NCBI GenBank assembly: GCA_910584145.1
Contig: CAJTXX010000002.1
Coordinates: forward strand, 1-64,000
DNA length: 64,000 nucleotides
Direction of reading: 5' to 3'
DNA from: an uncultured Eggerthellaceae bacterium
Lineage (GTDB): Bacteria; Actinomycetota; Coriobacteriia; Coriobacteriales; Eggerthellaceae
The translations under genes and the position numbers were made by a program. Below, piece after piece: positions 16,624 through 24,240 of the stretch. The notes under the pieces are model-generated. The model worked only from the letters and a program-made list of their open reading frames with translations. It was not told the DNA's origin and did not search any database. The stretch's first letter is position 1. Each line of letters starts with the position of its first letter.

Positions 16624-16961
16624 TCATCCCCCCATTCCCAGGTGGAATCGCGCTTTGCGGCTTTCGGAGTGCGTACGCGCTGTCGCGGCCGTGCTTGCTT
16701 TGCGAGATCGGAGGGCCGCGCTTCTCGTGCGGAGACCAGGAGCTCCATGCGGGAGAGCAGGCCGAGCGCGCGGAGGATGCTCATCAGGCTGCCGAGCGTC
16801 AGGTCGGTCCCGCGTTCTGCATTCGCTATCGTCCGTTTCGAGACACCGGCGCGCTTTGCCAGATCGTCTTGCGTCAGCAGAAGATCGATGCGCGCATCGC
16901 GGAGGCGAGCTCCCAATTCTATGGCGATAGCATCGTTGGATGCGAGGTCGTCTATCAGCAT
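16620..16961 (-). CDS. hipB: HipB-type HTH antitoxin
   Basis: 113 residues. An HTH of the Xre type covers roughly residues 18-65 (RDARIDLLLTQDDLAKRAGVSKRTIANAERG). A basic, disordered C-terminal tail follows. It lies directly upstream of, and overlaps, hipA; by analogy it binds the promoter and neutralises the kinase. A good promoter lies just upstream at 16998-17026. Confidence 0.88.
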   Translation of the reverse strand: MLIDDLASNDAIAIELGARLRDARIDLLLTQDDLAKRAGVSKRTIANAERGTDLTLGSLMSILRALGLLSRMELLVSAREARPSDLAKQARPRQRVRTPKAAKRDSTWEWGDE

Positions 16962-16997
16962 GTTTGCCCTCTGCTTAAAGTGAATAATATTGCAAGT

Positions 16998-17026
16998 TAT
17001 ATACCATTTATGCCTATAAAATGCAA
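16998..17026 (-). promoter_or_regulatory. hipBA promoter
   Basis: On the minus strand, -35 TTGCAT (17021-17026) and -10 TATATA (16998-17003) are 17 bases apart, placing the start of transcription about 30 bases before hipB. Short TTGCA/TGCAA half-sites frame the promoter and could be HipB contacts, but no long palindrome is visible. Confidence 0.6.
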
Positions 17027-17193
17027 AATGCTGCCTGTTAAATAAGAGTGAAAATGATGATATCCCATCCCTTCGCTCTACGCTTTTCGGTGGGATAGCG
17101 CGTCGTGTGCCTGCTGTTGTGCGGGGTGCCTTCCCCCAAGAGATCGTTCGTGTGGAAAATATGAATCCTCTTGAAATCGTCAGGTGAGGCTAG

Positions 17194-17252
17194 TTTACTG
17201 TGCGTGTCCGCAAGGATATTAGTGCAATGGGATTCGGATGTTCTCACATCCG
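17194..17252 (+). promoter_or_regulatory. Candidate promoter and leader hairpin of the surface adhesin gene
   Basis: TTTACT (17194-17199) and TATTAG (17217-17222) are 17 bases apart, each four of six to consensus. The leader then has a 7-base stem CGGATGT-TCTC-ACATCCG (17235-17252), 50 bases before the ATG. Confidence 0.35.
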
Positions 17253-17302
17253 GGGTAGTACGCAAGAGTTACATAGTTTTCTAGTAGCAAGGGACAGCTC
17301 GC

Positions 17303-17872
17303 ATGAAAACACAGAAAAGGACCCTCAGGGGTATTGTATCTACGTCTATATTGTCGCTGGCATTGGCGGGAAGCCTCATGCCCGCAGCTGGTCTGGCCTT
17401 CGCCGCCGATGCGGTGCAGGCAGAGAGCGAAGCGGCAAGCACGCAAGCAGAGCAGCAAGCCGACCAGAGCTCCGCGGCTGATGCCGCTGCAAGCGATGCG
17501 GCATCGGCACCCGAGGGAGCTGCTGCGAGCGAAGACGCTGCACCAGAAGCCGACCCTGCGCCTGAGGCTGCCCCTGCGGCACCTCCCGCGAGTGTGTCGA
17601 GCAGCGCTGCCCAGTACACCTCTTCGAGCAAGGGCATAACCGCAGCTGATGTCCCGCTCGCATCCGATGCGGCAGAGCCTGCCGCAGGCACCATCGAGCA
17701 TGCGGGCATCGCCTACACCATCAACCCCGATAGCCCCGATACCGTGTCGGTAACGGGCTTGGCGACCGATGAGCCCAAAGGAGACGTGCAGATACAGTCT
17801 CAGGTGGCATCCGGTGACAAGCTCTACACCGTAACGGGCATAGAAATCGTGCGGGGGGGGGTTCTGCGCTAG
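17303..17872 (+). CDS. Surface adhesin, 5' part: signal peptide to the poly-G frame break
   Basis: 189 residues as read. A Sec signal peptide (MKTQKRTLRGIVSTSILSLA onward, ending AFA before ADA) is followed by an Ala/Glu/Ser-rich low-complexity region of about 70 residues and then the start of a folded domain (AGIAYTINPDSPDTVSVTGL). The frame runs into nine G bases at 17853-17861 and stops eight bases later. The continuation is open in the +1-shifted frame, so this is the front of one long gene held out of frame here. As written it would make a short secreted fragment. See the G-tract and 3' part. Confidence 0.85.
   Translation: MKTQKRTLRGIVSTSILSLALAGSLMPAAGLAFAADAVQAESEAASTQAEQQADQSSAADAAASDAASAPEGAAASEDAAPEADPAPEAAPAAPPASVSSSAAQYTSSSKGITAADVPLASDAAEPAAGTIEHAGIAYTINPDSPDTVSVTGLATDEPKGDVQIQSQVASGDKLYTVTGIEIVRGGVLR
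17853..17861 (+). repeat. G9 homopolymer tract, probable slippage switch
   Basis: Nine consecutive G bases inside the adhesin gene. Upstream and downstream frames join without a stop if the tract has ten or seven G bases. This is the layout of phase-variable surface genes in other bacteria; a sequencing miscount is the competing explanation. Confidence 0.75.
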
Positions 17873-20800
17873 ATAGTGCTTCTGGTGCTGAAAAGATTTC
17901 GATCGCTGACGCGGTAGCATCCGAAGGAGACGCCGGGAACCCGGCCGCAGCCGAGCCCGACCCCTACACAACCGAGGCTTTCCAGCCCGATGCTGGCGCG
18001 AAAGGCGTCGCATCCATATCCATACCGGCCACGGTCGCATCGATCGACCTGGCCTTCTTCCAGCTGTTCCCGAACGCAGCCTCGATAGAGGTGGCTGAGG
18101 GGAACCCCTATTACCAAAGCTATAACGGCATGCTCTTCGACAAAGAGCTTACAAGCCTCCTCCTCGTCCCGGAGGGTATGGAGGGCGCTGCGGTGCTGCC
18201 CGATTCGTTGGCCACCGTCCCTGCTTATGTTCTTTCCCGACGCATCAAGCTTTCGGCCATGCAGGGCGGCACCGCTCAAAGCGCGCTCACATTCCAGGAC
18301 AGCATCATATACACCAAGGACAAGACCATATTGCTCGCAGCCCCCGCAGGCCTCGGCACCACCGCGACCATAGCGCCTGAGTGCACGGCCATCGCCGAGG
18401 GCGCCTTCGCGGGCAACATCTGGCTGAAGACCATCGTGGTGGGTGGTGCTGTGGAAAGCATCGCCACCTCTGATGGCAGCTCCGAGAGCGGCGTGCCCAA
18501 GGGCGCTTTCGAGCAGGCAGCCATCGAAGGCGCCACCGTCGTCATCAACGCGGCGGGCGCTGACTACGAGACTGCCAAAGCCGTATGGGCTGCGGCGGGT
18601 TTCCAGAGCTTTGCCGAGCCGCCCGCGCCCGGTGCCTCCATAGAGCCCATCGAGGGCAGCGGGTTCGCGTTCACTTTGCTCGACGACTACACGCTCTCGG
18701 TGCGCTGGCAGGGCGACGATCCCGCACCTGCGAGCCTCCAGATTCCCCTCTACGGCATGATCGACGATGTGCGCTACAAGGTGTCGGCCATAGCCGATGG
18801 CGCCTTCAAGGGCCAGCCTGACATCCAGCGCGTCGAGATACCCGATAGCGTGCGCCGCATAGGGGCCGCTGCTTTCGAGGGGGCCTCAAGCCTGCATACC
18901 GTGGATATCCCCGGCAGCGTGAGCGAGATAGGCAGCTCGGCGTTCAAGGATTGTAAGAGCCTCATCGCAGCAGAGCTCAACGAGGGGCTCGCCACCATAG
19001 GCGATGCCGCCTTCGAAGCCACGCCGCAGATCAGCTGGATACTCCCCAAGAGCATAAAGGCGGTGGGCGACTACGCCTTCGCCAACAGCCCCAACCTAGA
19101 GACCGTGGTAGCGCTTGGCACCATGGCTGCTATAGGCACGAACGCCCTCGCCGGCGTCACCAACTGCAAGGTGTATGCGCCTTATAACGAGAACGAAGCC
19201 TACAACTGGCGGATAGGCCCCGCCGCGAACGCCAACCATTTCTACCCGTATGGGGTGAAGCTCGGCAGCGGGCCGATCATGGTGGAATCGGGCCAGCAGG
19301 TGAATATCTTCGAGAATGGCGGGTACCTGCGCGTTCCCGAGGGCTTCCAGGTCGATTACGCCTACAAGGCGAGGCCCATCAGCGTGTCTGACGATGGCCT
19401 GATAGAAGCGAAGGAAGAAGGGGCCTCCACGGTTTCCGTGGCGATATCGCTTGCGGTTCCGCGGCAAGTATCGCCTGGTGTGGTGAACAAGAGCGCGCGC
19501 CTTGAGCGCGCTGCGTATAGCTTCGATTCCGGCGACTTAGATCGGGTGCGTAAGAGCGAAGTGGTCACCACCGTGGTTCGAGAGGCGAGCGTTCCGGTTG
19601 TGGCGACGCCCCGTGCGACAGGGCTTACGGTGAATGTGTATATAAATAATCCGACTGGTGATGGTGATACATATCGATTTCGTGAAAGATGTCTAGCTAC
19701 GGGATCAGTGTACAGTGAGTATTTTACAACGAATTCACTGATTTGGTTGCGTTGGACAGACGTATCTAGTTTGAGCATTAGCGGCACCACTATTACATTA
19801 CAGGGCGTGTCTTCTCAGTCTTCCTCTGATCGCAATCGTAAGTATGAGCTTACCCACGCGCCCTATGAGATGAGTGTTACAGGGGTTCCTTTGCAGCCGA
19901 TGGGGTATACAACAAATGAGAATAGCAATGTATTAATTGGGACGCCGCCCAGTACGGGGGAGTTGAAGCTATACGTAGCCTACAACGGAGTGCCGGTGAA
20001 CTACTACGGTTCAAACGGCTCGTTTATTGCAACGAAGACCACAATCATTCAACCATCTGGACATATTCAATATCAGCCGAACACATTCCAAGGCCCACCC
20101 AGCTATTCGCCACCTTCTGGCTATCAAAATCGGGGGTGGTATACAGGGCGCAATGGTTCAGGGACCTCTTATGGCTATGGCAGTGCTTCCCCGTTCCGAA
20201 AAGGCCCGGTTTCGCTCTATGCTTACGACGTTAAGGTCGAGGTGACGATAGGTTGGAACAGCAATGGCGGTTCTAGTGTTGCAGCGGGTACGGTGAATCA
20301 TGGCGCCGCGCTATCGACTAAATGGAATCCGCTGCCTTCGCCGACCAAGAACGGGTATACCTTTGACGGGTGGTATACCGACAACAACTTCACCACGCGA
20401 GTCGGCCCTTCGACGGTGGTGTATGCGAACGCGACGTATTACGCGAAATGGAGAGCCAATAGCTACGATGTGTCATTCATGGCCAACGGCGGTGCGGGTG
20501 GTCAGACCGATGTAGTATCGGCCACCTTCGATGCAGCCATGCCGGGGATATCGACGACGCCTCCCGTGCGGAAGGGCTACACCTTCAAGGGCTGGTTCGA
20601 TGATGCAGATTGGACATCCGGCAGCGCCAAGCAGTACTACACCGCAGCTGGTCAGAGCGTGCGGTCGTGGGACAAGGCGGAGCCATCGGCGCTCTACGCT
20701 GGATGGATAGCGAACAGATACAAAGTGGAGTTCTTCCCCATGACGCAGTCGGACGACCCGGATGCGCAGGCGGTCGACTGCGAGACGGTCGAGTTCACCT

Positions 20801-21837
20801 ACGATGCGCCGAGCACGATAAACGCTCGCATCGAGAGCTCGAAGTACACCTTCGTAGGTTGGTATGTGTATGGCGAGCCGAATGTGGTCTATCCATCTGG
20901 CACCGAGGCGGTATTCAACCTGTCCGAGGGTGACGAAGCTGGGTACTCGCATGTGTCCATGTTCCCGGTCTGGGCGGCATTGAACTCTAAGTACACCGTT
21001 CATTTCGATCGCAACGACAGCGCTGATGCACCAGCCGTCGGCACGATGGCTGATATCGTGGATGCGCAGATGGGACAGGGTTTCGCGCTGCCGGCGGAGC
21101 GGTTCACGCGCAGCGGCTATACGCTGCTCGGATTCAGCACCGCCCAGCGGCCCGGAGATGTGAACGCATCGAATTTCTACTCTGTGAACCATCAGGGCAA
21201 CATCGACCCGCCGCCTAGCGCTGACGAAAATGGTGCGCTGTCGGTCACGCTCTATGCGGTGTGGAGCCCGCAGATCAGGTGGACGGCTCCGATCGCTAAC
21301 ACCATAAAACTCCGCGTCGACCCTGAGACCAACAAGCTCGTGGGCGCTTCTAAGAGCGAGGTGGATGCCAAGGGCGACAAAGGCTTCCGTTCGTGGACCT
21401 CAGAGAAGCTGTATGTGTCCTCTGTCGCATGCAATGCGGTGGAAGGCGAGCTTGGCACGGAAAGCGTGTTCCCTGATAAGGGTTCTTGGAACCACGTATA
21501 TATAAAGCTACGTGCGCTCGATGGCGGCGGGTACGAGGAATCGGTGCAGCTCGGGCAGACATTGCCCGGTTACGGCCTTTTGAAACCGTATGTTCCAGGG
21601 AGCTGTTTCGTGATACCAGCAGCGACGCGCACAGACGAGCCGGTGTTGGATGCCGATGGGAACCCGACAGCCGACCCCGATGGCAATCCGATCACAGCGC
21701 CGATCACTAACCCTGGCACGCTCGATATGAGAGTGGGCTTGGAGACGTTCGACGACGTGAAGGTGAACATCATCGGCATCGGCAGCAGCCGCGGTGTGGC
21801 CAAGCTGACATACACCGTAGGCATCGCCTACGACTGA
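17854..21837 (+). CDS. Surface adhesin, 3' part: BspA-type LRR and InlB B-repeats (out of frame)
   Basis: The frame is open from the G tract to the stop with no start signal of its own (first ATG at 18091), so it needs the upstream part. It contains BspA-like leucine-rich repeats to about 19150 (units such as IPDSVRRIGAAAFEGASSLH and IPGSVSEIGSSAFKDCKSL), then a Ser/Thr-rich AT-richer section (about 19630-20110), then several InlB B-repeats (YTFDGWYTDNNF, YTFKGWFDDADW, YTFVGWYVYG, YTLLGFST) and a beta-rich end. No membrane anchor or sorting signal is visible at the C-terminus. Rejoined, the protein would be about 1511 residues. Both repeat types are typical of host- or cell-contact proteins in gut bacteria. 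Confidence 0.82.
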   Translation, partial: GGGSALDSASGAEKISIADAVASEGDAGNPAAAEPDPYTTEAFQPDAGAKGVASISIPATVASIDLAFFQLFPNAASIEVAEGNPYYQSYNGMLFDKELTSLLLVPEGMEGAAVLPDSLATVPAYVLSRRIKLSAMQGGTAQSALTFQDSIIYTKDKTILLAAPAGLGTTATIAPECTAIAEGAFAGNIWLKTIVVGGAVESIATSDGSSESGVPKGAFEQAAIEGATVVINAAGADYETAKAVWAAAGFQSFAEPPAPGASIEPIEGSGFAFTLLDDYTLSVRWQGDDPAPASLQIPLYGMIDDVRYKVSAIADGAFKGQPDIQRVEIPDSVRRIGAAAFEGASSLHTVDIPGSVSEIGSSAFKDCKSLIAAELNEGLATIGDAAFEATPQISWILPKSIKAVGDYAFANSPNLETVVALGTMAAIGTNALAGVTNCKVYAPYNENEAYNWRIGPAANANHFYPYGVKLGSGPIMVESGQQVNIFENGGYLRVPEGFQVDYAYKARPISVSDDGLIEAKEEGASTVSVAISLAVPRQVSPGVVNKSARLERAAYSFDSGDLDRVRKSEVVTTVVREASVPVVATPRATGLTVNVYINNPTGDGDTYRFRERCLATGSVYSEYFTTNSLIWLRWTDVSSLSISGTTITLQGVSSQSSSDRNRKYELTHAPYEMSVTGVPLQPMGYTTNENSNVLIGTPPSTGELKLYVAYNGVPVNYYGSNGSFIATKTTIIQPSGHIQYQPNTFQGPPSYSPPSGYQNRGWYTGRNGSGTSYGYGSASPFRKGPVSLYAYDVKVEVTIGWNSNGGSSVAAGTVNHGAALSTKWNPLPSPTKNGYTFDGWYTDNNFTTRVGPSTVVYANATYYAKWRANSYDVSFMANGGAGGQTDVVSATFDAAMPGISTTPPVRKGYTFKGWFDDADWTSGSAKQYYTAAGQSVRSWDKAEPSALYAGWIANRYKVEFFPMTQSDDPDAQAVDCETVEFTYDAPSTINARIESSKYTFVGWYVYGEPNVVYPSGTEAVFNLSEGDEAGYSHVSMFPVWAALNSKYTVHFDRNDSADAPAVGTMADIVDAQMGQGFALPAERFTRSGYTLLGFSTAQRPGDVNASNFYSVNHQGNIDPPPSADENGALSVTLYAVWSPQIRWTAPIANTIKLRVDPETNKLVGASKSEVDAKGDKGFRSWTSEKLYVSSVACNAVEGELGTESVFPDKGSWNHVYIKLRALDGGGYEESVQLGQTLPGYGLLKPYVPGSCFVIPAATRTDEPVLDADGNPTADPDGNPITAPITNPGTLDMRVGLETFDDVKVNIIGIGSSRGVAKLTYTVGIAYD

Positions 21838-21978
21838 TCTTCCCGAACGATAGCCGGTTGGAGAGCGCTGATGGGGCGCTCCCGACCTGTCTTGCCCGAA
21901 CCCGAGAAGCCGCCCGAGATGAGCATCGAACAGCGATGTGGGGCAGTCGACGCAAACAAGCGATAAGGACGAGGATCT

Positions 21979-22584
21979 ATGACGAACAACGGACAGAGGA
22001 ACCTGAACAACGGAGAGGGCATGCAGCCCGGACAGGCGCGAGGAGCGACCCCCGCGCAGGCGAGGCCGAGCGCGGCTGGTGCGCCGAAGAGGGGAGCGCG
22101 CACGGCGCTCATCGCGGCGGGGGTGGCGCTCGCGGCCATCGCCATATGGGTGCTCGTGTGGTTATTCGCCTGCAACGGCTCGAGCCTGTTCGACCCGACG
22201 GCACAGACGGGGCAGGCCCCCTACAAGACGCCCGAGGAGATGCAGGCAGAGCTCGACCGGACGGTGGAAGAGGGCATGTTCAACATATCCATCGCGAGCG
22301 TCATCCAGTTCGACGATGGCGCTGCGAGCGGCACGGCCTACATCGAGAACGTGCCGGGTAACCGCTACAACATGCGCGTGACGATCGCCGACGACGATTC
22401 GGGCGAGGTCCTCTACGAATCGGGCGTGCTCAAGCCCAACCAGTTCATAGAGGACATCACTTTGGTGCGCGACCTCGATGCGGGGACCTACCCCGCAACC
22501 GCCACTTTCCGCGCGCTCGACCCGGTGACGCAAGAGGAAGCGGGAAGCGCTGCTGCCAAGGTGACGATAAGCGTGCTGGGGTAA
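21979..22584 (+). CDS. Membrane-anchored surface protein A, paralogue of the gene at 23509
   Basis: 201 residues. A Gln/Asn/Gly-rich N-terminal stretch of about 40 residues, one membrane helix (about 43-64), then an outside domain. The outside part shares a strongly conserved block with the protein at 23509-24213: AELDRTV-EGMFNISIASVIQFD, IENVPGN and a common end (AAAKV...VLG). The topology (N-in, C-out) and beta-strand pattern suggest an Ig-like extracellular domain. The ATG has GGACGAGG upstream. It sits between the big adhesin and the secreted protein in one run of five genes. I do not know a function for this family. Confidence 0.8.
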   Translation: MTNNGQRNLNNGEGMQPGQARGATPAQARPSAAGAPKRGARTALIAAGVALAAIAIWVLVWLFACNGSSLFDPTAQTGQAPYKTPEEMQAELDRTVEEGMFNISIASVIQFDDGAASGTAYIENVPGNRYNMRVTIADDDSGEVLYESGVLKPNQFIEDITLVRDLDAGTYPATATFRALDPVTQEEAGSAAAKVTISVLG

Positions 22585-22731
22585 GAGCCGCAGCACGGCA
22601 TACGAGGTATCACGCGGCTTGTGGGAGAGCCGCTGGATATAGGGTCCGAGGCCAAAGCAACGGGAGGCCGCACGCAGGACCTGACGCAAGCAAGGACGAA
22701 ATGGCTTTTTGACAACAAGGAGGAATGAGCC

Positions 22732-23478
22732 ATGAAGAAGACGAGCAAGCTGTTCGGAGCCATCGCGCTCTCGGCGACGCTGGCGATGGGGGCCATCCCC
22801 GCGTTCGCGGCGGACACGGTCGGCGCGACAGAGGACATCGAGGGCACCGAAGACGATGTGCGCACGCTCGACACCGACGCTGACGGGGGCGCTGGCAGCC
22901 CTGACAGCATCATCACCGTTTCCACGTTCACCTCGCAGATCAGCGTGACCTTGCCGGTGGCGCTGCCGATCGTGGCGGACACGGCAGGCGGCGCTGGCAT
23001 GGCGCCGAACAACTACGGGTTCACGAACAACTCGGTGCCCGACATCCAGGTGACGAACGCCACCTGGGAAGTGATCGATGACGCCAAGGCGAAGTGGAAC
23101 CTGGGCACGCAGGCGTTCGACTCGATGGGCGCGAAGGCCGTGAACTACAAGACCGACGATGCCCAGACAGAGACCGCGCCCTCCATGGGCTCGCTGCATA
23201 TCGTGCTCACCCCGGGCACGGTGGCAGATGGCGCTTGGACGGTGTCTCCCGATGCCACCCCGCTCTCCATCGCCGGCTCCACCAAGGCGACGCTCGCGAG
23301 CCCCGCGAAGGGCGCTGAGCTCGACTGGACGGTCTATGGCTCTGAGACGGCAGCTGCTGACACGGCCAAGTCGACCACGCAGCTTCTGCAGGTGCTGCCC
23401 ACGAGCTCGGTGATCGCGGGCCAGCAGGAGGCGACAGATGTGGTGAAGGTCACCTATACCGTGAAGCTCGCCGGCTAA
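22732..23478 (+). CDS. Secreted beta-rich protein of the surface locus
   Basis: 248 residues with a clear Sec signal peptide (MKKTSKLFGAIALSATLAMG, cleavage after AFA). An acidic segment follows, then a beta-rich body (TFTSQISVTLPVALPI, NNYGFTNNSVPDIQVTNA) ending in VVKVTYTVKLAG. That end resembles the end of the adhesin (KLTYTVGIAYD), hinting at a shared C-terminal fold, much as in WxL-type surface proteins, though no WxL motif is present. There is no lipobox, sorting signal or second membrane helix. The strong AAGGAGGAA ribosome site suggests abundant production. It is flanked by two paralogous membrane proteins, so it may be a structural subunit they hold or assemble; that is inference. 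Confidence 0.8.
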   Translation: MKKTSKLFGAIALSATLAMGAIPAFAADTVGATEDIEGTEDDVRTLDTDADGGAGSPDSIITVSTFTSQISVTLPVALPIVADTAGGAGMAPNNYGFTNNSVPDIQVTNATWEVIDDAKAKWNLGTQAFDSMGAKAVNYKTDDAQTETAPSMGSLHIVLTPGTVADGAWTVSPDATPLSIAGSTKATLASPAKGAELDWTVYGSETAAADTAKSTTQLLQVLPTSSVIAGQQEATDVVKVTYTVKLAG

Positions 23479-23508
23479 GGCCGCGCACAGGTTCGAGGTA
23501 GCTGCGTC

Positions 23509-24213
23509 ATGGCGAGCGGATACGGCAACGGTGATATGCGGCCCCAGCAAGGGCCATCCGGCCGCGTGCGCGGCTACGGCATGGGGAGGGGAGGCGCCCT
23601 GGGTGCGGCGCCTCCCGACCCTGCGCAGGTAAGCCCCTATGTGCGCCTCGCACCTGATGGGGCGCAGGCGCGCGCCTATGTGCCCCCTGCGACGAGCATC
23701 CCGCAGCATGCTCTGCGCCGTCGGCGGGGCCCGGGCTTTTGGGCAGCTGTCATATTCGCCCTTCTGTGCCTCATCCTCGCAGGCACGCTCGCGTTCATGC
23801 TGTTTTCGGCTGGCCCATCGAAGCGCTCGGGCGAGTCGGGCCAGCTTGAGGGCAAGACCGAAGCCGAGGTGCAAGCAGAGCTCGACCGCACGGTGGCAGA
23901 GGGCATGTTCAACATCTCGATAGCATCGGTCATCCAGTTCGACACGGGCACCTCGGAAGGTGAGATGCGCATCGAGAACGTGCCGGGCAACCCCTACCTC
24001 ATGCAGGTGTCGATCACGCGCGATGACACCAAAGAGCAGATATACGCCACCGACCTCATAGAGCCCGACCATCACATACAGCGCGATGCGCTCGATGTCG
24101 ACCTGGAACCGGGGACTTACGAGTGCACCGCCACCTTCGCTGCGTGCGACCCTGAAACAGAAGAGCAGGTAGGGCAAGCAGCCGCCAAGGTAGTCGTGCA
24201 GGTGCTGGGATAG
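23509..24213 (+). CDS. Membrane-anchored surface protein B, paralogue of the gene at 21979
   Basis: 234 residues. A long Gly/Pro/Arg-rich N-terminal tail, one membrane helix (about 76-99) followed by Ser/Gly spacer, then the same extracellular block as protein A (AELDRTVAEGMFNISIASV, IENVPGNPYLMQV, VLG at the end). The two differ in tail length and surface residues but keep the core block nearly identical, which points to a shared binding role. It begins 30 bases after the secreted protein and ends 27 bases before the large repeat protein, so co-transcription is likely. Confidence 0.8.
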   Translation: MASGYGNGDMRPQQGPSGRVRGYGMGRGGALGAAPPDPAQVSPYVRLAPDGAQARAYVPPATSIPQHALRRRRGPGFWAAVIFALLCLILAGTLAFMLFSAGPSKRSGESGQLEGKTEAEVQAELDRTVAEGMFNISIASVIQFDTGTSEGEMRIENVPGNPYLMQVSITRDDTKEQIYATDLIEPDHHIQRDALDVDLEPGTYECTATFAACDPETEEQVGQAAAKVVVQVLG

Positions 24214-24240
24214 CAGATCCGTACAGGAAAGAGAACCATC

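Larger units (their letters stand above)
16962..17302. other. Intergenic region between hipBA and the surface locus
   Basis: 341 bases without a gene, partly AT-rich. It holds the hipBA promoter on one side and the candidate promoter and leader hairpin of the adhesin on the other. The middle (about 17040-17190) shows nothing I can name. Confidence 0.6.
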
